This document shows, in pieces, positions 16,056 to 24,025 of a stretch of DNA of 44,591 bases. The notes under the pieces were generated by a model that saw nothing but the letters and a program-made list of their open reading frames with translations, had not been told where the DNA came from and did not search any database. Each line of letters opens with the position of its first letter. The first letter of the stretch is position 1. The stretch comes from Methanosarcinales archaeon. GTDB taxonomy: Archaea; Halobacteriota; Methanosarcinia; Methanosarcinales; Methanogasteraceae. The translations under genes and the position numbers were made by a program. The DNA lies in the NCBI GenBank assembly GCA_004211975.1, contig RXIK01000126.1, positions 1-44,591 of the forward strand, written 5' to 3'.

Positions 16056-16475
16056 ATGGACGTAAAATTTGTGTTCTCAAACAGATTGGAATGGAATGAG
16101 GGATATCAGGCAACAGTGTCGTTTGGCGAGAAAGCAAGCTTTGAGTTTGCCACACCACCAGAATTCCACGGTCCCGAAGGCTTCATCAGCCCCGAAGAAC
16201 TGTTTGTCGCATCTGCCAATGCATGCACTCTCACAACATTCGTCGCAAAAACAAAGAAGGCAGGGATCAACATCATTGCGTATGAGTCCAGTGCAGAGGG
16301 TACGCTGGAAAAGATGGATGGGCATCTGGTATTCACAACAATCGTTGTGAAACCACGGATAAAGACAGATGGCAACAAGGAAACCGTTAGAGAGATTGTG
16401 AAGCAAGTTGAAAAAGGAGCTCTCGTGCTGAATTCAATGAAGACCGCGGTCACAATAGACGCAATTATTGAATAA
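16056..16475 (+). CDS. OsmC-family protein with a single active-site cysteine
   Basis: 139 residues with a perfect AAGGAGGTAA ribosome-binding site at 16041-16050. OsmC/Ohr fold markers are clear: PEELFVASANACTLTTFVA with the peroxidatic Cys, a strand YESSAEGTLEK, and a C-terminal helix VEKGALVLNSMK. In OsmC and Ohr the last segment normally carries a second Cys (typically G-C-L/P-...-S), which is Ala here. The protein may therefore not reduce hydroperoxides by the two-Cys mechanism and could bind a ligand or work with an external thiol. It stands alone between repeat-filled gaps. Confidence 0.85.
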   Translation: MDVKFVFSNRLEWNEGYQATVSFGEKASFEFATPPEFHGPEGFISPEELFVASANACTLTTFVAKTKKAGINIIAYESSAEGTLEKMDGHLVFTTIVVKPRIKTDGNKETVREIVKQVEKGALVLNSMKTAVTIDAIIE

Positions 16476-16515
16476 GAAACACCGGCACACTCTATAATCT
16501 GCATCCGATATGTGT

Positions 16516-16563
16516 CCCGACTTTCGGTGAATTAAAGTAAACATCTTTCTGTCATCATGATTT
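16516..16563. repeat. Short dispersed repeat, copy 1
   Basis: The segment beginning CCCGACTTTCGG and continuing AAAGTAAACATC matches 39720-39770 on the same strand with scattered substitutions. Both copies are intergenic. Further short repeats fill 16741-16851, including a 24-nt stretch (16828-16851) that recurs inverted at 20728-20751 with one mismatch. Confidence 0.6.
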
Positions 16564-16956
16564 CAGATGTTTTTCGCTGCAGGGACCTTGAGTGATCCGA
16601 AGATCCACATACCAGATTAGGCAGCAGTATTAGGGGAAACACTCTAATATTGGGCTCTCCTGGTAATTCGCGTTGTAAGTGTCTCGTAGATGGATCCTGG
16701 TGGTGTGATATTAAGTGCTTAGAGATCAAGGATTTCGCGAATTAATGAGTGTTATGAATTCTAAACTGGAATATATTTGTGTTATTCGTCTATTCGTGAA
16801 ACCCGTGATATAAACTGGCATAACCTAATAAAATTCCCGGTAAACATCTGGAATTAAAGTGCAGCTATCCTGGATAAATGAATAATCTCATAAGTGTTGG
16901 CACTGCAACGTGTGATACTAAAGACCCATTAATATCCGTTGTAAGCCACTGATCGG

Positions 16957-17123
16957 GGCATTGGGAACCCAATGCCTGTGCACACGTGTAACCTCTGGTT
17001 AACTATTGTAACAATTTCAAGAGTTATAGGTGCCAGCGCACCTCAGCAAATCCCGTGTGGGTTTGGTTCTTGGGTGTGGGCACCTATTTCTCGTTCCTGA
17101 TGGAATCGCACATCCTGCGATTC
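16957..17123. other. Hairpin-rich intergenic segment downstream of prefoldin beta
   Basis: Three stem-loops stand in 170 bp: GGCATTGG/CCAATGCC with loop GAAC (16957-16976), GGTGC/GCACC (17029-17042) and GAATCGCA/TGCGATTC (17103-17123). The last lies 9 bp after the prefoldin stop on the minus strand and could stabilise or end that transcript. No T-tract follows, so an intrinsic terminator is not proven. A structured RNA gene is possible but I cannot assign one. Confidence 0.4.
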
Positions 17124-17131
17124 GCCGCGAG

Positions 17132-17485
17132 TTAAGTCACTTCGCCGCCGATTGCGCTGCGCAACTGCTCCTGCAACTGTTGGAATCGCTTCTGGATGCG
17201 TTCTTCCTGTCGTTCGAGCGTGCTTGCTCGTAGTTGCATGGTCTCTTTCTTTTCGGCAAGCTCGTCCTTCACAGTGGTGCGCTCGCTCTTGATCATGAGT
17301 TGTCCGATATTTCTGTATATCACTGCGTCGTCTTCGAGTTTATCGAGTTCTTCAAGCGCCATCTCGGTTTCGTTTAATGCGGATGTCACCTGTGCTTTCT
17401 GTGTTGCAAGCGCTTGTGCCTGTTGCTGCACCTGCTGTAGTTGTGCAAGTTGGTGCTGCACCTGTTGGGGTATTTCAGTAGTCAT
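17132..17485 (-). CDS. pfdB: Prefoldin subunit beta
   Basis: 117 residues from ATG 17485, which has AAGGTG about 8 nt upstream; the GTG at 17494 overlaps that site and is less likely. The protein is a long coiled coil broken by the central beta-hairpin (VIYRNIGQLMIKSERTTV), the signature of beta-class prefoldins (the eukaryotic Pfd1/2/4/6 type, about 120 residues). With two alpha subunits it makes the jellyfish-shaped hexamer that hands unfolded proteins to the thermosome. It starts 5 bp after the GGGP synthase stop, in the operon rpl40e-GGGPS-pfdB. Confidence 0.93.
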   Translation of the reverse strand: MTTEIPQQVQHQLAQLQQVQQQAQALATQKAQVTSALNETEMALEELDKLEDDAVIYRNIGQLMIKSERTTVKDELAEKKETMQLRASTLERQEERIQKRFQQLQEQLRSAIGGEVT

Positions 17486-17490
17486 AATTC

Positions 17491-18231
17491 TCACCTTTTT
17501 ATTGTGTCTACAAATTCAGTAATGGTTGTCTGTATATCTGTCGCTTCTTCGATGGCTGTGCCGGTCACAATGATGTCAGCACCAGCGTTCACTGCGGCTT
17601 TCGCGGCGTTTGCATCGCGTATGCCGCCGCCAACTATCAGTGTGCCGCAACCTGCGGACTTAACCGTGTTGATCATCTTTGTGGGAACTGGCTCTATTGC
17701 TCCCGAGCCTGCCTCCAGGTACACATATCTCATGCCAAGAAGCGTTCCTGCGAGTGCATACGCTGCGGCGAGTTTTGGCTTGTTCCGCGGGATTAATCTG
17801 GCATCACCAACCCATCCTGCCATGCCGCCTGGCTCAATGATGATGTACGCCATTGGGATTGGTTCTATGCCGTACTCTAAAACAGCTTTTGCGCCAAGCA
17901 TCTGGTTGGTAATCAGATAATTCGGATCTCTTGAATTCAGCAAGCTCATAAAGAAAACCGCGTCCGCATATTTGCTGAGTCCGCAGGCACCTGATGGAAA
18001 CAGGATGGTCGGGAGATCTGCAGCTGTCTTGATTGCACGCAGGGTCTCATTAAGTATGTCGCCTGATGCGCCGACCGAGCCGCCGATCATGATTGCGTCG
18101 CTCCCGGCTTTTGCCGCGGCACCCGCAATGTTGGATGCCTCGTTTAGGTCCTGCGCATCAGGATCGATCAACGTGAGATGTGCCGCGCCATCCTTTTCTA
18201 TAATATCATTAAGATATTGCTCTGTGCGCAT
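17491..18231 (-). CDS. Geranylgeranylglyceryl phosphate synthase
   Basis: 246 residues, a TIM barrel of the PcrB/GGGPS family. Characteristic blocks are HLTLIDPD near residue 18, DAIMIGGSVG near 45, LPTILFPSGACGLS near 73, YLEAGSGA near 170 and LIVGGGIRDANAA near 197, the last being the phosphate-binding loop. The enzyme joins sn-glycerol-1-phosphate to geranylgeranyl diphosphate through an ether bond, the first committed step of archaeal membrane lipid synthesis. Its ATG follows the L40e stop directly and the prefoldin gene follows it by 5 bp, so the three are almost surely co-transcribed. Confidence 0.93.
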   Translation of the reverse strand: MRTEQYLNDIIEKDGAAHLTLIDPDAQDLNEASNIAGAAAKAGSDAIMIGGSVGASGDILNETLRAIKTAADLPTILFPSGACGLSKYADAVFFMSLLNSRDPNYLITNQMLGAKAVLEYGIEPIPMAYIIIEPGGMAGWVGDARLIPRNKPKLAAAYALAGTLLGMRYVYLEAGSGAIEPVPTKMINTVKSAGCGTLIVGGGIRDANAAKAAVNAGADIIVTGTAIEEATDIQTTITEFVDTIKR

Positions 18232-18378
18232 CTATCCTCTGCTTTCCTTTGACTTCATGCGTAAATGTTTGTAATTGCATTTTCTACACCTGGTTGCGTC
18301 AACCGGGTTGCGTGCGTTGCATTTCATGCATATCTTCTTACGCAGTAGCCTGTTTTCTGCCTCTTCGAATCGTGCCAT
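18232..18378 (-). CDS. rpl40e: Ribosomal protein L40e
   Basis: 48 residues, found by reading the gap before GGGP synthase. The start ATG 18378 has GAGG about 8 nt upstream. The protein has the four-Cys zinc finger C-M-K-C...C-R-K-C (residues 17, 20, 31 and 34) inside a very basic chain, beginning [15 protein letters not shown], exactly as in archaeal L40e. It binds 23S rRNA in the large subunit. The TAG stop (18234-18232) abuts the GGGPS ATG. Genes this small are often missed by automatic callers. Confidence 0.93.
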   Translation of the reverse strand: MARFEEAENRLLRKKICMKCNARNPVDATRCRKCNYKHLRMKSKESRG

Positions 18379-18665
18379 TAATCAGTCCTCATCATCTGTA
18401 TTCGGATGCTGTATATTAACATTGCCGTGTGCCCGGGAACACACAACGATAATTCCTCTGGAATGTAGGGATATTTGAAAACATTCGTCTGCACGTCACC
18501 GGATAATTATCTGACAATCCTCAATAACCCTCTGGTACACTTGATTTCAGCATTGGGCGTGTCATGGAACCCTCTAAATGCGTAAAATCATCCGGATAGA
18601 TAATGCTTGTGTGTCCCTGCCAGATGTTGTGTGAACGTGTGCGTGGTTGGGCTGATAGCCCACAA

Positions 18666-19538
18666 TCACACAAGCCCGTACCGCTTGACATTATGGTCCG
18701 CGATCTCCTGGATCTTTATAATTTCTTCTTTACCGCTTTCTGTGAACAGGTGTTTAAACCGCTTCTGCACACGAAGATATTCTTCAACCGGCTTCTGTTT
18801 GATCTTATGCACCTTCCCGAGTTCGCCGTCCACAAACTCAAAAATCGGGTGCAGCGCGGTCTGGACAGCAAGTCTCATGACCTCGACCGACATTGAACTG
18901 TCAAAGTACCAGCCGGTGCAGCATGATGCGTGAACCTGGACATAAGTCGGACCTCTGGTCTCGGTAGCTGTTTTTATCTTGCGGATCACGTCTTTTGGAT
19001 ATGCAATTGAAGTGGTTGCCACGTAAGGTGAGCCGTGCGCCGCAAGGATCGCGGGCATATCTTTCTTCGGATGTGGATTTCCGTGCGATACGTTGCCTGC
19101 TGGGCTGGTTGTGGTTGATGCATCAAATGGTGTTGCCGCGCTGCGCTGGATTCCTGTGTTCATGTATGCCTCGTTGTCATAGCACACATACGTGATATCA
19201 TGACCGCGCTCAAACGCGCCTGATATGCTGCGGATGCCGATGTCAAAGGTGGATCCGTCACCTGCTATGACCAGTACCTTTGTGGTATCGTTTCCGCGTG
19301 CCCGAAGTGCGGTTTCGATGCCTGATGCAACCGCGGCAGGATTCTCGAATAGCGAGTGGATATAGGGAACCCGCCACGCGGTTTCAGGGTATGGTGTTGT
19401 GAACACTTCGAGGCATCCTGTTGGACCACACACAATACTGTCGTTGCCAGCACCTTCAAGGATGAATTTTGCCGCAATCGCGGCTCCGCAGCCTGCGCAG
19501 CCGCGGTGTCCCGGGGCTAATAAACTTTCTGTAATCAT
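18666..19538 (-). CDS. porB: Pyruvate (2-oxoacid):ferredoxin oxidoreductase beta subunit
   Basis: 290 residues with GAGG about 10 nt before ATG 19538. PorB marks: GHRGCAGCG (Cys14, Cys17), GPTGC (Cys42), the thiamine diphosphate motif GDGSTFDIG near residue 94, the [14 protein letters not shown] block, and a fourth cluster Cys in HASCCTGW near residue 205. These Cys ligate the proximal 4Fe-4S cluster. The subunit joins pyruvate oxidation/acetyl-CoA carboxylation to ferredoxin. PorC, PorD and PorA usually precede it (order C-D-A-B), but here a repeat-bearing gap and an unrelated lipoprotein gene lie upstream, so it is displaced from its partners or belongs to a dispersed set. Confidence 0.9.
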   Translation of the reverse strand: MITESLLAPGHRGCAGCGAAIAAKFILEGAGNDSIVCGPTGCLEVFTTPYPETAWRVPYIHSLFENPAAVASGIETALRARGNDTTKVLVIAGDGSTFDIGIRSISGAFERGHDITYVCYDNEAYMNTGIQRSAATPFDASTTTSPAGNVSHGNPHPKKDMPAILAAHGSPYVATTSIAYPKDVIRKIKTATETRGPTYVQVHASCCTGWYFDSSMSVEVMRLAVQTALHPIFEFVDGELGKVHKIKQKPVEEYLRVQKRFKHLFTESGKEEIIKIQEIADHNVKRYGLV

Positions 19539-19640
19539 CGTTATTTCCTCACTTTATTCACTGGTATTTTCCGGTTTCGTATATCTGTCTATCCCTGTAT
19601 CGGTATATCTATTTACCTATGTATTCATATATTCATAGAT

Positions 19641-20300
19641 CTATGACCGCCCCACAGAGACGTTTGCCGAACGGTATATGCAGACGACGCCGGGTTCTGA
19701 AACGGTCATCTCTGCATAGATCACTGCCTCTTCACCCCTGCTATACCCACTCTCTGGCCAAAGGCTAACTGAATCAACCGTCCAGTCACCATTACCATCC
19801 GTTTGCCCGACATTGCTCTGGAGCTGTTTTCCTTCTGCATCGGTGCAAACATAAATCCTGATCGTTGCGCCAGGTTCACTGCCATACCCTTCAACGGTGA
19901 GGCTGCGGGCAGTGTCACCACCGTCCTCCGGCGATGTGATCTTGACTGTTGGAGTCGGGACCGATGTTGGCGTGGGCGCTGGCTCAGCCGTCTTTGCCTC
20001 GTTCAGCGCAACCCAGTCAACCGGTACATCAGGGTCAACCGGATTTTCATCCTGCGGATCCCAGTGCCGATCGCCATCGGTGTCCTTCTTCGCAGGATCT
20101 GTTCCGGCAAGCAACTCTTGCTCATCACTCCACCCGTCGCCATCGGTGTCAACCACCTGCGCGGCATCTGGCTGGTCCTTCTGAACACACCCGAGCGACA
20201 CAACCGACACAACCAGCACAAGTGACATGATCAACATGAGCGACACGATCCGCATAATTTGTATACTGCCTATAATATTTCTTATATTTCCCATATTCAT
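19641..20300 (-). CDS. Secreted lipoprotein with thrombospondin type 3 calcium repeats
   Basis: 219 residues from ATG 20300 (GGAAGGAT just upstream). A hydrophobic signal (MRIVSLMLIMSLVLVVSVV, residues 16-34) ends at the lipobox SLGC. It is followed by two D-x-D-x-D-G-x-x-D repeats (DTDGDGWSDEQELLAGTDP and KDTDGDRHWDPQDENP) that bind calcium as in thrombospondin type 3 repeats. After these come a Pro/Thr-rich spacer and a C-terminal beta-sandwich (VKITSPEDGG onward) like those of bacterial Ig-like surface domains. It is probably anchored at the cell surface, with an adhesive or structural role. The binding partner is unknown. Confidence 0.75.
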   Translation of the reverse strand: MNMGNIRNIIGSIQIMRIVSLMLIMSLVLVVSVVSLGCVQKDQPDAAQVVDTDGDGWSDEQELLAGTDPAKKDTDGDRHWDPQDENPVDPDVPVDWVALNEAKTAEPAPTPTSVPTPTVKITSPEDGGDTARSLTVEGYGSEPGATIRIYVCTDAEGKQLQSNVGQTDGNGDWTVDSVSLWPESGYSRGEEAVIYAEMTVSEPGVVCIYRSANVSVGRS

Positions 20301-20800
20301 AATCCTTCCCGATTTTGTCGTTGCTTAGTAACTGTCTGGTTATCCATTTATTTAGGTTTCGATGTATAAGTATCTGACTTATCGCGGAGGAGGAAACATA
20401 ACCAAACAAACAATAGCAGAAAAAACCCCCGGGTCTCTGGCATCTCGCGTTGCAATGACCAACACGCATAAATAAATCACTCATTTACCTAAAATCGTTA
20501 TACGTTAGTTCCGAGACTTTTTATTATTTTCTGGTTATCCGGGGTTGTCTTGTGTAAGCACAACCGATAAAATTGAGCGCTATCGATCTGAAAAGTCATT
20601 TATATCGTTAATCTGTGAAATCAGTGTTCATCTGTGGCTAAAAGTTTTATTTGCCACAGTGCCACTGTTTACAGGATTGGCATCATGTTGTTCAACCGAC
20701 CAGAACAAATTAAAAAGTCTCTTAGTTCCAGGTGTTTACCGGGAATTTTATCAGGTTATGTCAGTGTGCGCAACCGATATTTTTTTTGCCAGGGGACCTG
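20301..20800. other. Intergenic stretch containing dispersed repeats
   Basis: 500 bp between the lipoprotein and nuclease genes. Apart from the repeat copy at 20513-20711 and the inverted 24-nt match at 20728-20751 I see no gene. The left 100 bp would hold the promoter of the lipoprotein gene. Confidence 0.5.
20513..20711. repeat. Dispersed repeat of about 200 bp, copy A
   Basis: It begins GAGACTTTTTATTATTTTC and ends AACCGACCAGAACAAATT. It is nearly identical over most of its length to 22576-22811, which carries a 35-40 bp internal insertion, and is related to 15612-15756. It is intergenic and codes for nothing recognisable. Confidence 0.9.
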
Positions 20801-22057
20801 TCACTCTATCCTGAATTCGTCGCCGTTTTCGGGCGCTACCGCATCAACATGATGTTCTGAAATCCATGATGCAAACTTGCCGGGGTTGTTGCCATGCATC
20901 ACAAACACAAGCTCACCGCCAAGGTCGCAGAACCCGCGCACAATATCCTTTAACTCACTATCTCCACAGTGAGCAGAGAAATCGTATTGCTCCACCTTCA
21001 TGCCCAGGCGCAGCACCCGCTTCCCGATGGTTATGTGGTGGTGCTTGAGTGCATAATATCCGTTGGTGCCCCCAACCTGATATCCGGTCAGCAGAATCTT
21101 GCTGAATCTATCATCGTGTAGCTTATTGATGTAATACAGCGCAGGTCCACCGTTTAACATCCCTGCGGTTGTAACGACGACTGAAGCTTCTTTTAACAAC
21201 TGTGACCGCTTGTTTGGTCTCACCACCGTAGCGTTGTCAAACGCTTGCTGGAGCGCGCTTGAGTCCCGCAGGTATTCCGGGTACTGGATCATCATCCTGA
21301 ACACATCAACACCCATCCCATCAACATACGGATGCAGCCCATGTTTATACAGCACCAGCAGGATTTCCTGCGTTCTTCCGATCGCAAAACATGGGATAAC
21401 CACATTGCCACCCTGCTCAATCGTTTCACGGATCGAATCAACAAATTCACGCTCCAAATCCTCTCTTGGTGTGTGTTCGGTGCCATAATACGTGCTTTCC
21501 ATGATCAGGATGTCTGCCTTTGGCTGCTGGTCAGCACGGTTCAGCAGACGCGTATCCGAGAGGTTCACATCACCCGTGTACAGAACCCGCATCCCATTTT
21601 CAGACTCCAGAAGAACCGATGTCGAGCCCGGGATGTGCCCTGCATCATACAGTTGCGCGGTGTGCTTGCCACACGCAAACTCCTCCCGGTAATCAATGGT
21701 ATGGGCATTTCGTACAAACTCATTAATATCCTGCGCATAAAACGGCGGCACATGTCTCGCACGCTCAGCGATCGAAAGCGTGTCCTTCGCCAGAAACGCA
21801 GCAAGATTCTTGGTAATCGGCGTAGAATAGACCTGTGGATGCACATCCATGATATTTGGCACCAGCCCACAATGGTCAAGATGACCGTGCGAAATAATGA
21901 TCGATTGCGGGCGGACCCCGTTAAGCGGATATGATGGTAAATGATCCTGCGACTCCCCCGGTTTTATACCGTAGTCAAGCAGGATTTCATCGTCAACCAG
22001 AACTGCGGATCTGCCAACCTCCCTGCACCCACCAAGAAACCGCAATGAACAACCCAT
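20801..22057 (-). CDS. Archaeal beta-CASP nuclease, CPSF73-like (aCPSF2 type)
   Basis: 418 residues, without the KH domains of aCPSF1, so it fits the aCPSF2 class. Metallo-beta-lactamase motifs: SHGHLDHCGLVP near residue 56, DAGHIPGS near 140, TGDVNLSDTRLL near 163; the beta-CASP part contains ESTYYG near 188, PCFAIGRTQE near 220, TTAGMLNGGP near 295, and the final motif SAHCGDSEL near 364. These enzymes process or degrade RNA as endo- or 5'-3' exonucleases. The gene is divergent from the two tRNA genes that start 110 bp beyond its ATG. Confidence 0.88.
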   Translation of the reverse strand: MGCSLRFLGGCREVGRSAVLVDDEILLDYGIKPGESQDHLPSYPLNGVRPQSIIISHGHLDHCGLVPNIMDVHPQVYSTPITKNLAAFLAKDTLSIAERARHVPPFYAQDINEFVRNAHTIDYREEFACGKHTAQLYDAGHIPGSTSVLLESENGMRVLYTGDVNLSDTRLLNRADQQPKADILIMESTYYGTEHTPREDLEREFVDSIRETIEQGGNVVIPCFAIGRTQEILLVLYKHGLHPYVDGMGVDVFRMMIQYPEYLRDSSALQQAFDNATVVRPNKRSQLLKEASVVVTTAGMLNGGPALYYINKLHDDRFSKILLTGYQVGGTNGYYALKHHHITIGKRVLRLGMKVEQYDFSAHCGDSELKDIVRGFCDLGGELVFVMHGNNPGKFASWISEHHVDAVAPENGDEFRIE

Positions 22058-22130
22058 GATACATAAGTGAGCGCTTCTGACAGATTAAACATGTGGTGCA
22101 ACACATAGGTTTAAGTTGGTATTGCTATGA

Positions 22131-22140
22131 TTATGTATAT
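22131..22140 (+). promoter_or_regulatory. Probable TATA box of the tRNA pair
   Basis: TTATGTATAT is centred about 31 bp before the first base of tRNA-Asn, the spacing expected for an archaeal TATA element feeding a tRNA transcript. Confidence 0.4.
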
Positions 22141-22166
22141 CGGAAAATTGGCAAATCCGATCGTAT

Positions 22167-22240
22167 GCCGCTATAGCTCAGTTGGTAGTAGCGCGTGGCT
22201 GTTAACCACGAGGTCACAGGTTCGAGCCCTGTTGGCGGCG
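22167..22240 (+). tRNA. tRNA-Asn (GTT)
   Basis: The acceptor stem GCCGCTA pairs with TGGCGGC, with discriminator G. The anticodon stem CGTGG/CCACG closes loop CTGTTAA with anticodon GTT. The T arm is CAGG-TTCGAGC-CCTG. The D arm is irregular: GCTC faces TAGC, giving a mismatch and one extra base, so the gene is 74 nt without CCA. CCA is not encoded. It is followed 5 bp later by tRNA-Met. Confidence 0.93.
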
Positions 22241-22245
22241 TTCAT

Positions 22246-22336
22246 GGGCCCGTAGCTTAGCCAGGTCAGAGCGCTCGGCTCATAATTTCTTAAATGAGAA
22301 ACCGAGCGGTCCTGCGTTCGAATCGCAGTGGGCCCA
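22246..22336 (+). tRNA. tRNA-Met (CAT), elongator, with 16-nt intron
   Basis: The acceptor GGGCCCG pairs with TGGGCCC, with discriminator A. The anticodon stem CTCGG/CCGAG closes a loop that begins CTCATAA. A 16-nt insertion sits at the canonical 37/38 position (ATTTCTTAAATGAGAA, placement ambiguous by a base or two). Exon CTCAT can pair with intron ATGAG, leaving 3-nt bulges on both sides, which is the bulge-helix-bulge structure cut by archaeal tRNA endonuclease. The mature length is 75 nt. Confidence 0.93.
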
Positions 22337-22575
22337 TCTGCCAAAAACACAAGTTACGCTGCTTTTACCGGGTAACCCCCAGGTTCGAAAAGCAACCCAA
22401 AATCAGAAAACACGTCCTGAAAATATTCTTTTATGGGCGCGTCGTCTTGTAATCATCCTGTTTTGTAGTTAATATGCGTCTGAAGCACCACCCCTGAGTT
22501 CAACCCGCCTCACCCGGGAATCTACTGAGATCAGCGCACTGAACCCCCGGGAAACCGCCCCCCGATCTAATTTAG
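22337..22575. other. Intergenic, no feature recognised
   Basis: About 240 bp between tRNA-Met and repeat copy B. I find no credible ORF or structured element. Confidence 0.4.
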
Positions 22576-22811
22576 GAGACTTTTTATTATTTTCTGGTTA
22601 CCCGGGGCTGTCCTGTGTAAGCACAACCGATAAAATTGAGCGCTATCAATCTGAAAGGTCATTTATATCGTTAATCTGCGAAATCAGTGTTCATCTGTGG
22701 CTAAAAGTTTTATTTGCCACAGATTAACACTGATTTCACTGATTTCGGAAGTCACATCATGCCACGGTTTGCAGGATTGGCATCATGTTGTTCAACCGAC
22801 CAGAACAAATT
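22576..22811. repeat. Dispersed repeat of about 200 bp, copy B (with insertion)
   Basis: It matches 20513-20711 almost base for base from GAGACTTTTTATTATTTTC to the shared end AACCGACCAGAACAAATT. It has one extra stretch (about 22724-22760) containing a near-palindromic ACTGATTTCACTGATTT sequence. Confidence 0.9.
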
Positions 22812-22888
22812 TAGACTATACTTCGCACCGCCACAAACTAAGCTTCTTTGCAAAATGTGTTAGGTGTGTTAACGCCCAAGTATCCCAA

Positions 22889-22982
22889 TCACGCGCCGAC
22901 CACGATCTTTCCGCCCCGCACTCCGGCACAGACCTCCGGGTCGTAGTATGAGTACGCCCGGCTGTCAGGTATGATCGCCTTT
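22889..22982 (-). pseudogene. Duplicated tail of the alpha-2-macroglobulin gene
   Basis: 87 bp (22896-22982) are identical, except for two substitutions, to 24033-24119, the last codons of the macroglobulin gene, and keep the same reading frame and a stop (TGA 22891-22889). It codes for the final 29 residues (AIIPDSRAYSYYDPEVCAGV and on). No other part of the gene is present, so this is a recombination scar or the stump of a second copy. Confidence 0.85.
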
Positions 22983-23578
22983 GCTGCTCAAGAGCGGCCC
23001 TCACTTCACGCAAAACTTTTCTAATATCCATTCTACCCGACGCACTCACTTTATCCTTTGTATGGATCTAATGTGAGAAATTATCAAGCTCAGGATGGTG
23101 TGGGATATTGTCCCACCTACAAATCAAATTCCCTGCCACGTCATGCCAGTGAAAACTGTATTTCGAAATTTCAATTGATCCATCTGATAGTAAATGCGTA
23201 TCTGTCTACCGCACCTGATAATTTATAATATAATGGGGTATTATCACATTTATCATTGACTAACTATCTATATAGAAAAACAATTCTGTATCTGGTTCTT
23301 AATTCCATAAATATTACTCCCTAAAAGGTATTGGCAGTGCTGAAGACATGTCTCTTTCAGATACACCTCCTTCAAGCAGGCTGCCAGCCCATATTAAATA
23401 TAATAATATGAGAACATATAATATTTCTACCCCGTTCTCTTTGCAGAATTCGATTATTCCCATAGTTTTATACCTGATGACGCATTCTATCTTTGAATTC
23501 CTGTGTTTTCGATTAATTCCACCCGCTTACAGTGGAGAAATAAACAGTTACACGACTCACCTGATGCACATTATGATT
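22983..23578. other. Intergenic, no gene recognised
   Basis: About 600 bp, AT-rich. A 119-codon plus-strand frame (23348-23707) is open but has no start context, an odd composition and opposes the small minus-strand ORFs, so I do not call it. Confidence 0.4.
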
Positions 23579-23816
23579 TTAGCAGTCAGGACATATTGGA
23601 TTACCGCAAAGGGGGCAGTTTATCGTCAAAGCAACAAATTCGTTGTTACATTTAGCATGATTGTGCAAAAAACCACATGTGAAGTGGACATAACAACGAA
23701 TCATTAACCCATTCACCTTTTTCATTCTTCCACTCTGTTGTAAGGTAGTTATCATTATTAAACTCCTTCATCCATGCTTTGAATCTATCAATGAATTCTT
23801 TTCTCGATAGATCCAT
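23579..23816 (-). pseudogene. Two overlapping small ORFs, possibly one frameshifted zinc-ribbon gene
   Basis: On the minus strand, ATG 23816 opens a 54-codon frame (MDLSRKEFIDRFKAWMKEF and on) ending at 23652, and ATG 23725 opens a second 48-codon frame ending at 23579 whose sequence contains C-G-F-x-H-N-H-x-x-C and C-P-L-C-G-N-P-I-C-P-D-C, a zinc-ribbon pattern. Joined by one frameshift they would make a protein of about 80 residues with a helical start and a metal-binding end. I do not know the family. Confidence 0.35.
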
Positions 23817-23941
23817 CAACTCAAGTTCTCCAATTCCTGCAATTCACGATCCATCTCATTTGTTTTATATTGTATGAGTTTACCAAGGGTTTTATCAACC
23901 AACCCATCACCCATACCATAATCTATCAATTTTTCCAGTGT
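23816..23941 (-). pseudogene. Small helical ORF fragment, antitoxin-like
   Basis: A 42-codon stretch reads TLEKLIDYGMGDGLVDKTLG and then KLIQYKTNEMDRELQELENL, ending with a TGA that overlaps the next ATG by one base. It looks like the start of a short coiled-coil protein of the kind found in archaeal toxin-antitoxin pairs, but the normal body of the protein is missing and there is no good start codon. This is inference from composition and layout only. Confidence 0.3.
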
Positions 23942-24025
23942 CCCGGATATTATATATAATCTCCATCCTACTTAAGATATCCTAAAAACAGTGGGGATCG
24001 CACAAATCACCCTACATACCCGCTC

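Noticed and set aside
22816-23049. 77-codon minus-strand ORF across the duplicated macroglobulin tail
   Set aside because: It reads the duplicated tail in the wrong frame, so it is a chance frame.
23348-23707. 119-codon plus-strand ORF
   Set aside because: Irregular composition, no start signal, and it lies opposite Cys-rich minus-strand frames.
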